Shown here in pieces: positions 23,710-35,700 of a stretch of DNA of 64,000 nucleotides. Source of the DNA: Dysidea avara (lineage: Eukaryota > Porifera > Demospongiae > Dictyoceratida > Dysideidae); the NCBI RefSeq assembly GCF_963678975.1, contig NC_089281.1, positions 248,001-312,000 on the forward strand. The letters are read 5' to 3'. A model generated the notes under the pieces. It made no database searches and was not told where the DNA came from. It was given only the letters and a program-made list of their open reading frames with translations. Numbering within the stretch: position 1 is the first letter of the stretch; each line of letters begins with the position of its first letter. The position numbers were made by a program, and so were the translations under genes.

Positions 23710-26700
23710 ATGTCTGGGGTTAGTTAATCCTTGTGTGTAGTTGTGATCATGAACTACATGGGGATATTATGAGGGCGAGGGTTACTGTATATTCGTGTAT
23801 TATCTTTTCTTGTAGACTCTATATACCTACCTCAATCCTGAGAGTTTTCGCGCCTACAAGATTTTAATTGCTGCAGAGTACAGTGGCGCAGACGTGAAGG
23901 TGGTGTCAGAGCCGCCAGAGTTCCGTCTCGGCGTCACCAACAAGTCCAAAGAGTTTCTGGAGAAGTTTCCTTTGGGAAAGGTGACTATTTATGTAGTGAG
24001 CTATCACGTGATTCTTGTCCCTGCAGGTTCCAGCATTCGAGACTACATACGGAGTAGCGATATACGAGAGTAACGCTATAGCTTATTATGGTTAGTGTAG
24101 TATAGTGTGGAAAACTGTTATAATGTCTCCTATACTAGTTGCTAGTGAGACATTGAGGGGTACCACCGTGCTAGATCAGTCCCTGGTATTGCAGTATGTC
24201 AACTTTGCTGATAATGAGATACTCCCAGCTGTGTGTGCATGGGTATTCCCCACCTTAGGAGTGATGCCACAGGACCAGAAGGTGTGGTAATGTAATGTTG
24301 GTTGCTGGTACACTAAATATTACACGTGCAAATATCCATGCTGTTATTTTGTATTGTCTGTTGCTGTCCCCCCACCCGTCCCCTCCCCAGCATTGGTACA
24401 CTTTAGGCAGAAATTAGTACATTTTCTGTAGTCGTCTGAATTCAGGTCAAAATGTGACATGGGTTATAAACTCCACTGGTACTAGGTCATATCCACCCAT
24501 GTAGCAGCTAGCTGACCAGCACCTTGTAGTTATGTCTTTTAGGAACATACTAGGGGCTGGTTGGCAAAGCAGCCTGAAAATGGAACCTTCTAGTAAACTA
24601 GAGTTATCTATAATGATGCAGTGTTTGAGAACTACACGTTTGTGTAGAGCAATGGGATGGGGTCAGTCATTGAAGGATGATCAGCCAACCAATTACCATA
24701 TTATATACACAAACTTCTGAGCCATGTAATTTTTACAGATGAACAAGTGAGTATTCAATCTCAATGGATCACAAGACTCTCCTATTATAGTAGTTGGATT
24801 TTGATGATAAAATTTGAACAATGGACGATATCCGCAATGACAAATAATTTGATGTCATAATTGATAAAATGGCCATTTTAGTGCAGGGGCTTCAGAGACT
24901 TTGGTACACACTATAAAGGTGAGTAGTAGTACACGTACTGTGACGATGAAAACGCACTTCAACAAGAAAAGCAGACCAAAAATTTTTAATTTGGACACAA
25001 ATAAGCTAGCTTATTTGTATTGCATTATACAAGTGCGCAAAAAATTTTGGACTTTCAAATAGAGTAGGGACCATAGCACATCAGTAGAAAGTACTGGAAC
25101 AAGCTGGATCAAGCCGCTAAACAAAGCCGATCTAATATGGTAGCATAGACTTTTTCCACTCTGCAAAGTGACAGTGTGAGACTTAAATCAACATTCAACA
25201 ATACATAAACAGGCACTGCTTAGATATTACTAGAACACAAGTCCCATAAATAGTTGTTTATATCTGTATCTGCTACTTATTTACACATGTTAATGATCCA
25301 ATGCCGATATGCAAAAACAAGGCCAATAATCGATAGCCGATCCGATTATTGGTGCACGTGTAAAGACAATAAGAATTGTTAAATCCCTATTGTGCATTTC
25401 CATTATGGTATCTTGAACACAGTAGGGATATATCATTTCTTATTATTTTACTGTGATTTAATATCGTGCACTACTCCAGCTTGTTTCAGTACTTTTTAAC
25501 GATGTGCTATGGTCCCTTTGTTAACTTTTTTGTAAAATAAATTATGACTGATGAACCCACGCATGCCGCATCAAAAGAAAGAAATGACACTGCATTCCCC
25601 AGCTATTAATTGCTATTAATTATTGTCTGAAATGTGATGTATCCATTATGCTTTATTGTCAGCTATGTTCAACCTGTTACACAGCATTATGAATCAAGAA
25701 CTGTTCGAAAAACACCTCAGCAATCAAAGTAGCCATTATGAAAAATACGGACGATTTCCGTTACAAAGGGAAGCCATCATGCGCTACTGCCAAATTGACA
25801 CCTTTTGCTGTCAGCAAAGATGAATGGGACACAAAGGAGGACACTGGTAAGTCCATGAAGAATGCATTGTATGTACTGCGGTTTGCCAAAAGGCATATGT
25901 CCGGCTGAAGCGACGTTGAACAGTGAAAAAATCAAGCCCGTAGCCTTAGCCGTTATCAAGTTACGTTTGTCTGAAGGCATCAGTCAGTCAGTCAGTAGAA
26001 AATTCCATTTAATAATTTTTTTTTAAAATTGTAGCAACTTGTTGAAAGTGTTTCGGGTCAATCTCAAGGCTTGATTTACCTGCTTCATTGTCGTTAGATA
26101 AAAGTGAAACCTTTGTGGTCCCTACTATACAGTACTATCGTACTATATGCCTCACCTTCACCATTTTTTGAATTTATAAACAGAGACATTATCTCGCCCA
26201 ATACCTCCCTGTGCAAAGTCCCCGCACTAACACGGCCATTTTGTTTTGTGACATCAGAAAATGCCATAGCAGATATCATCCATTAAGCAACTGCAAATTT
26301 TGTAAAATTTAACTCCCTTGAAACACGTATAGTAGCAATATCCTGCCATAAAGTATCACTTGTAAACTATCTTCTTCATGACAACTTGGTAGGTACAATC
26401 AAGCCCAAATGTGCTTTACAGCAGGAGCTTATAAGTTTCTGTTTACAGTGACCCTAAAGGCTTCTAACGAGTTGCCAGAACTTTAAAGCACACACCCACA
26501 GCCGGCTGTGGGCGCGCGCCTGGTTTACTGAATTTGTTTTCATAAAAGTGTGTGTGTGTACCTATCTACCTATGTTTGTCCATTCTCAACCACGTGAGCA
26601 AAATCGTTAAATGGTAATAGAAGCTTTTACGTAAGAGGTAAAAGTGAAATGAAGTCTGTATTAAACTTCTACACAGGTAAACTTTACTCTGAGGTGGTTT

Positions 26701-29700
26701 ATTTTTGGCGGTCTGAAATACAGGCGTGGTGACTCTACTCAGACTTTGTGAGTCACCTTCCCTTCGGGTTTTACAGGCGTGTAACAATTGAGAAACAACG
26801 GTGCAGGCCTCGTACACTACCAGGAATAGCCTATCCCTTCGAGTTGGAAAGGGGGCGTATCCCCTACGTATGTGAGTAGCTTTGAGGCTTTGTCGAGAGA
26901 ATTTGTGGGGGGAAAACACAATAGTCAAACTATAAAACAGTTTAGAAGATAAATATTATGGGTTGTGCAACATCCAGTGTCCTTTGGGAGGCCTTAAAAT
27001 GTATTGAAACATATGGGACTAAGACCTTTACACTTAACAGGAGCCCAAACCATACCGTTTATTCTTATTATAAGAACGTACTTTTATAGCAGCCACTATA
27101 CTACAACAATGACGTGAAAATTGGAAAGATACACTGTGTTGTGATCGAGAAATTAGTGATCTTGTGTCAAATGGTAGTGATATCTTAAGTTTTAAAGCCT
27201 GCATCTTTCCTAAAGTGAAGTATTTTTACTCTTACAAGTATAGAGGATTGTTAGGCAACAAAACATGGCCACCAAACCTACTGTAACGGGTGAAATAATC
27301 GCTTAGTATTGATAGAATCACAGTGGTGAAAGATTGCCTATTCTGTGATAAAATATTGCATAGCGACGTTCCCAGCCTTGTAGTAACAATGTTTTTCTTA
27401 CTAAGTACACTCTCTAGATGCTGAAAACGAAGTCACTAGAGTGTTAAAGTCACTCATTTCTGCTTTACAACACAGTGAATCTTCACACAAACTATATACC
27501 ATCGTGATCGATGCTAATACCCTGAAGATTGCAATTTCATTCTCACAAAAATACACGATACAGTTGAGGTTCCCGTGAAGATTTCTTACCTCACTCCCAT
27601 AGGCTTCAATACATTTTAAAGGACATCGGATGTTGTGCAATCACAATTATTAATCACCACATTCCTTAGCCCTTATGTGAAAATGGGCTATATATTCCCG
27701 ATGAGTTAGCTAGCTGCATGGCGCCTGGTTTTTAGAAGTAGCACAGTTTCTGTACTAACAACTCAACTGGTGGTAAATGCTATTGGCTTGATATCTTCAC
27801 TGTTTGATGTCACTAAAAATCCAAGATGATCTTTTCACTACACTGCAGCTACATGCGTGTCCTCCTTTGTGTCTGATTTTCTTTTTGCACCATGGTAATG
27901 GCTTCAGTCATGTTGGCTATCATTACAATTGTGGGATCTACACTAGTTGTATCTACTGTATAAAAAGCTGTCTGTCCATGGTTGAGCTAACTTGCCAATA
28001 GTTGCAACAAAACTGTACTTTATAGCCCACAGACTAGACTTTATGAAACTTCAAAGCTTAAAATTAAGTGCAGTTATGAGAAGGAGGTGTCAACCCACCC
28101 ATAAATGGACCACCAGGTTGTAACACAATTAGCAGTGACAAAATGATAATTAACCACGATGTGATCATTTGCCAACTAAAGTTGAAGCCCTTCAATCTAT
28201 GGAAGCCAAAGTGTGCACCGCAAAAACTCAGTAACGCTCTAACTGTCAGGTTTTGCGGCAGAATTTACCATGGACTGAAAATGGGGCTGTAGTAGCCGAC
28301 CTGAACGGATATTCACTTGATAACTATATTTGGCCGTCTCAGTGAAAACCCGTCTAGTTCGCACAAGCATGTGTTTTGAGAAAAACAAAATTTTAAAAAA
28401 TTGGTAAAATTATGCATGTTACAAAGAAAAATTTTAATCAAGCAGAGAAGGAAGACTCAAATCCATTAAACCTATATACCATCTTATTCGCCTACTCGTG
28501 GGGAGTTCGAATATCTTTGTTTAATTTCTGTAGCCCCAATGGTTTGTGTGTCACGTTCGTTTGTTTACGATGTGGTAGATGTAAACAAAATCATTCCGTT
28601 TCTTCAATAAAACCGCCTTCATATGCCTATGCGCAAGTAACTGCAGGGCTAAAACTATACCTTGGTAGATCTGCCAATCCATGGTGAACATTTTAAGCAA
28701 AATCCCAACTCTATAGACTAATCCAAATGGAAGTTATGGTTGCAAATGTAAGTGCCTGTGGTTTATTTTTAGTATAGTCACTGTACAAATCGAATTCCTT
28801 GCTCTTCCTACTGTCTAACATGTAATTCCAAAACTACTTACCATAATCAACTTAAACTTTGGTGAACCATTCCTTGAGCAATGCAGACAATGATGAGAAA
28901 ATAAAAAGAAATTCAGAAGTTGTGCAAACTAGACGGGTTTTTGCTGACATGGTCACATATATCAAAACACTCCCTATGGACTAAGCAACTCAATTAAGGT
29001 GTTTTTGTTTATACAGCATAAACCACAAACTTGTTATTAGACAATAACATCACAAAATCAGCTGTAAACTCGATAGTGTTGTTTTACCACTGCAAATCAT
29101 AGTTCTAGTTTTAGCACTCAATTTTAAGAACAGTATTAGTTCTATTACCCTCAATGTACAGGAGTTTATTTTGTATTAGAAAATGGTATGCATAATATGC
29201 TTTGATCTTTGGAAGATAATTAGGTCTTTAAAATCCACTAAGAGACCTGCTAGCAGGTTCTTAAAATGGTTAGAAACCTGCTAGCAGAAAAGACCTCAAG
29301 CATCACAAATCTCACTTTCGATCATTGACTTGCAATGCTCCCTCCAAGCATAATCAGGCTGATAGCCTGCAGTGGGTGACCAGTCACCCAGGCCAACATG
29401 TGGTTAACCACTCTGTTCATTTTATAGGCATACCTAAAAGAATTCGATTATGGGAGATACAATCTAGCGTTGTACGTATGTTTGTCACGATGAACGGAGA
29501 AATCCAAAAATATCACGGAAAATTCTGTTAAGTGCCCATCTGTTTGAGTGTTTTATGGCTGTTTTTGTTATTTATTGAACTATGGATAGACTTTACCAAG
29601 ACCTAACTAGGTAAGCTTCCTTGTAGAGCGTTATTTTTTGCTACGTGTAATGTGGGTGTGGTCCATATTAGAAACTGTGCCTGTTCTTCGTGCTACTGAA

Positions 29701-32700
29701 GGCACAACTTGTGACAACTCATTCCCATCGTATAAATTCACACAAACTGCTTCTTTGACACACGTGTTCTTTACATTGCTGTGATGCCATAGGCACTGGC
29801 TACCGCTAACCCGACTCGACGTTATCGATCACTGCTGTTTCCCAGCTGTGCCAGATCCAATTAGTCTAACTTGTGAAAGGAAGCAGTGCGAGCTTCAATT
29901 TTTTTTCACCACTTCAACAAAAACATGTTCAGTCTTCCGTGATTATTTAACATTGCACAACAATTTCAGTACGACATATAACCTAATCCCACAATGACTC
30001 CACCTATATGCCCATATATATAATGCATACATTTTCTAAGTCAGTTAGAGACCACGCCCTTGGATCCTAACCTACACTTGTTGACAACTTACAAAGAGTA
30101 AATAAGATAAAAAAAGATTTTTTATGACTTCACTTGCAGACATAAGCAACTTCATTGAACTATGATAGTGGTCTTTACCTTGTAGAATGCACTGTCAGGT
30201 TTTGCTTTTGTCTGAAACCTGTTAATTTAGTAGAACCAGAAGTTCAAGAAAGTTTCCAACCAAAAAATCTGAAGGTTTTGATTTACATGTAGCTTAGTTT
30301 TTGAACCAAAAATTCCATAGGTTTTAGTTTAGTGAACCAAAACACCTCCTAATTTTGATGTAGTTATAGTATACTAGAACTAACAATAAACTAGTGAATT
30401 TAAAAATTGTTAATTTAGAAATGGAAGTAGGGATCAAGCGATAAAAACTACTGAAACAAGTGATTTGAATGATGGCAACTATTACAACATAGCTTTGTGG
30501 GGAAATCCTTACATTGGCATCTCACCACGTCACCATATATGTTCAATGCCAAAGTAGGGATTTCCCCACAAAGCTATGTTGTAATAGTTGCCATCATTCA
30601 AATCACTTGTTTCAGTAGTTTTTATCGCTTGATCCCTACTTCCATTTCTAAATTAACAATTTTTAAATTCACTAGTTAACTTTTTTTGGTATAGGTATAT
30701 AGCTATTATTGATCTTTGGCACTGACTGCTCTATTAGAGTATCTCGATCTTGCTGCTTGCTTTATGCAAGCTGCTCAATTACTAAATTGAAAGGCATGCA
30801 GGGTTTCTATCTCCTGTTTTCTACAATTAGTTACTGCTGGACCATTAATAATGGGCGTGGTCCACTGATCGTTAAGTACGAGCGCGCGCTCTGATTGATA
30901 AGGGCGTGGCAGTGTGTTCTTACTTCACTAGGCTGTTTGATCGCTTTGCAAGTGTTGCTATACAGGCATCTACTTGCCCTTACAGTACGGAATCCGTTAT
31001 TAGTTTTGTGGCGTCCGAATACGGCTGCTCTAAGGAAAGTGTCGATACGAATTATTAACGCCTCCGTGACTGGAAAAGAAGAAGACGATCCGTAATTGAA
31101 GATAAAAGGAAAGGCAAAGCGCAGAAGGCAGACACTCGTCGGAACCCGAAAAGGCACATCCCAGCAGCGAGTTAAATATTGTGGCAAAGAATGGTGATCC
31201 TTCGCTGCTTCGTTTGGCCTGTAGCCTTGCGAATGTGGTCAGGCAGGCAGGCAGGCTGGCAGGCAGACGAAAATTTCTGTTTTAGCGATTTTTTAGAAAT
31301 AAAATTCCAGCACTTTTCTAGTCGTTTCCTGATATATAACGCTAGAAATAAAGTTAGAAACTTGAAGACTCTTTAGTAAAAGGTTTATTTGCTGTGTGAG
31401 ATATTTCTAGGATGATTTTTGAGGGATCGAAATTTGAGGCGCGCGCCAAATCCACCCCGATCCCTACTTAAACAGTACTATCGTACTGTTTGATTATTGT
31501 ACTAAAGGTACATTTAGTTCTATTACCTTAGAGCAAAAACTCCCATCTCTATCAAACTAGCTGAGAGTATGTAATACTACTTAGACAATGGTATGCATAA
31601 TATGCTTTGATCTTTGGAGGATAATGAGGTCTTTAAAATCCACTAAGAGACTTGCTAGTAGGTTCTTAAAATGGTTAGAAACCTGCTAGCAGAAAAGACC
31701 TCAAGCATCACAAATCTCACTTTCGATCATTGATTTGCAATGCTTCCTCCAAGCATAATCAGGCTGATGCCTACAGTGGGTGACCAGTCACCCAGGCCAA
31801 CATGTGGTCAACCACTCTATTCATTTTATAGGTGTACCTAAGAGAATTCGATTATGGGAGGTACAATCTAACGTTGTACATACGTTTGTCGCGATAAACG
31901 GAGAAGTCCAAAAATATCACGGAAAATTCTGTTTAGCGCCCATCTGTTTCTAGAGTGTTTTATGGCTGCTTTTGTCATCTATTAAACTATGGATGGACTT
32001 TACCAAGATCTAACTAGGTAAGTTTTCTTGTAGAACGTTATTTTTCACTACGTGTAATGTGGGTGTGGTCCATATTAGAAACTGTGCCTGTTCTTCGTGC
32101 TACTGCAGTGGTGCCACTGAAGGCACAACTTGTGACAACTCGTTCCCATCGTATAAATCCACACAAGCTGCTTCTTCAACACACGTGTTCTTTACATTGC
32201 TGTGACGCCATAGGCACTGGCTACCGCTAACCCGGCTCGACATTATCGATCACTGCCGTTTCCCAGCTGTGCCAGATCCAATTAGTCTAGCTTGCAAAAG
32301 GAAGCAGTGCGAGCTTCAATTTTTTCAACACTTCAACAAAAACATGTTCAGTCTTCCGTGATTATTTTAGCATTGCACGACGATTTCAGTGCGACATATA
32401 ACCCAATCCCACAATGACTCCACCTATATGCCCATATATATAATGCATACATTTTCTAAGTCAGTTAGAGACCACGCTCTCGGATCCTCGTGCTAGGTCT
32501 CTAACCTACACTACTAATACTGTTATAAGGTGTTACCTCACCGAGCGATTCACATCAGGTCTAGTTTCTTCGAGTTTCCCACTGTCACGCCCAATGCGCA
32601 TGCGTAAAGTACCGACCGCATGGCCACCATGCCGTGTCTAGCTTGTATCTGTCCCCATTGTTACAGATCGTCTTCTTCTTAATGATTAACAACTCAAATA

Positions 32701-35700
32701 GCTAACAAACTGGTCTTCTTTTACGATGAGACATTTTCTGTACTTTCGCACAATAGTCCGTGTGGGATCTGTTTACCCCAGTTAGGCCCAGTAACCAGGA
32801 CCCTGTGGGCGTGAGGATTTCAGAGTAAGCGCACTGCATTATTAAACGTACAAACAAGCTGTAGCAAAGTCAAAATTGTACTCAGCGTGTAAGTTATTAG
32901 ACTCGATCAACCAGATGACGGTTATGATGATTAGAGGGTTAACTGTACCACATTTCATAATACACCATAAAATTTAAATAGAGATTGTGCCAAGGCTAGC
33001 TATTGTTTTTGTTTTTTAGTGCTATTGACCACTAGGATAATGTGTAAATTAGAGGTGTACTGATCTACAGATCCAGTATTGGATCAGTGCCCATCTGGAC
33101 AATTTGAGCAAAATTAGTTGAACCAATTTTCTGTAGAAGCCACCAGTTTGATACTAATCACCATGTCTTCAAACGTACTAGACTTATTTTCTGTTGCATT
33201 ACAAAATAAACTAAATGCTGGTTCTCAAGCTCATTGTCTAATATGAGAAGCCATATAAACACACTCTAGTTTATTTACTGGAACTTGACTGCCCTTGAAA
33301 ACTTACCAGAGATCCTTAGCAGGACAATGAATCGACTACCATATAGAGGGAAACTTTGGTGGGGGTAAACTTTGGTGAATAGCAAGCTAAATTGCATTTG
33401 GCAGAATAAATTTTGGCAAATTCCAGCTCAATCTGTAGCTATGAAGATGCTAATCTCAGGTGCTACGAGTAATTGGCAGGTTAAACTTTGACGAATTTGT
33501 AGCGAATCACCAAAATCACCTATAAGCTCCAACTGCTTGCAGGATGGGTTCAAAGCCAATAATTCGCACAATCAAGGAGAACAACAGATTTTTAAGGCAC
33601 TGAATTACATGATCAGCGTACATAGCAATATGTACACTTGCAATTTTTAATTACAAATTTAGTTATACAATAGAGCATGTGTGTGGATATATATATATAG
33701 ACCTTATTCCAAATGACGTCATGAAATAAAATGGCTGCGGCTATTAGGGGTATTCTAACAATTTCGAGTGAGAGTTCCATTAATAAGTACTACTATTCAA
33801 TCCTGGAAGAAGATACTGACCTAAAACTAACAGGTACAGTTATAAAGGTATAAATCTATTCTCTAACGCCGGGTTAGAATTTTTCAGTTGGTTTTCAGAG
33901 TTTAGAAGATATACTATTGTTTCTTTGCTGTAATAACTAAACCTGGTAGTTTCACCTTGATATCTTGTTTGTTAGCCTCAATATCAATCTTCGAAATCTC
34001 AATCACTATTAGTGATAACACTCGAAAATATAAGAGTCCCTCAAATAGAAAAATTCGTGTGACGTCATTTGGAATGTGGTCTATTATTAAATGTACAATG
34101 GCGTGCTATAATGGACTTTATATCCACAATGACGTCACGAGCATAAGATGGCCGCGTTATTTGGGGTACAAATGTTTAGGCACCTATGGAGAAATTTTTT
34201 TGATCTATCATATTTCAGCCAGGGAAGGAGATATCGAGCTCTAAGCGGTAAGTATGGATACACAAGACAACACAATAAACGATTTGTATCACATGGTGGA
34301 AAATTTTCAAGGTATAACACTTGTTTGCAATAGTTTTTGGTACATTATACCCATAGCTGTTGGCTACTGTATGGTCAGTATCTTTCTTCACAAGTGAAAT
34401 ATGATGGATCAAAACAATTTCTCCATAGGTGCCTGTACAATAGTACCCCAAATAACGCGACACATATTGTGCTTGTGATGTCATTGTGGATAAAGTCCAT
34501 TGCGCAGATGTCTGATTGTGCTTGTGATGTCATTGTGGATAAAGTCCATTGTGCAGATGTCTGCATGTATCATCAATGTGTCAATGGGGAGGTAGACTAT
34601 ACAGTAACTTTCATCATTTAGTGTTGTAGTTGGTGAGCTAGCAGGATTTTAGACATGGACAGCTTTTTAGTGATGCTAATATAGGCCTACCATTTACTTA
34701 GTTCAACCTGTACAAAGGGCAGGTACTGCTGCTAGTACAATATTGTGGAAAGCTCTAGTGGATTTTGTGTGTATATCTTCAACTGCAATATTGTTCCTAT
34801 GTGGTAGTACAATAGGTTAACTGTGTACATTGACTAGCACAAACCTGTATAACCGGTTTTATTACATAACATTGTAGGTTGTCAAACAAGCTCAGGAGGA
34901 CATTAAAAGGTCACTGGAGGTGTTGAATGGTGTCCTAGCAACAAGGACCTTCCTTGTAGGAGAGAGAGTTACACTAGCAGACATCACTGTAGCTTGTAAC
35001 CTACTACTAGCTTATAAACAGGTAACACTAGTTACTAGCTTATAAACAGGTAACATTAGTTACTGGCTTATAAACAGGTAACATTAGTTACTGGCTTATA
35101 AACAGGTAATACTAGTTACTGGCTTATAAACAGGTAACACTAGTTACTGGCTTATAAACAGGTAACACTAAACAGGTAATACTGGTAACCTGTTACTGGC
35201 TTATAAACAGGTAACACTAGTTACTGGTTTATAAACAGGTAACCCTAATTACTGGCTTATAAACAGGTAACACTAGTTACTGGCTTATAAACAGGTAACA
35301 CTAGTTACTGGCTTATAAACAGGTAACCCTTGTTACTGGCTTATAAACAGGTAACCCTAGTTACTGGCTTATAAACAGGTAACACTAGTTACTGGCTTAT
35401 AAACAGGTAACACTAGTTACTGGCTTATAAACAGGTAACCCTAGTTACTGGCTTATAAACAGGTAACCCTAGTTACTGGCTTATAAACAGGTAACACTAG
35501 TTACTGGCTTATAAACAGGTAACACTAGTTACTGGCTTATAAACAGGTAACACTAGTTACTGGCTTATAAAGCATTAATACAATACAATAAACAGGTAAC
35601 CCTAGTTACTGGCTTATAAACAGGTAACACTAGTTACTGGCTTATAAACAGGTAACCCTAGTTACTGGCTTATAAACAGGTAACCCTAGTTACTGGCTTA

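Noticed and set aside
26566..26928. 120-residue minus-strand ORF
   Set aside because: No recognisable domain, no supporting splice structure, and it lies in repeat-like sequence.
30831..31187. Overlapping ORFs on both strands in a GC-richer patch
   Set aside because: Mutually exclusive frames without domains; probably a mobile-element remnant.
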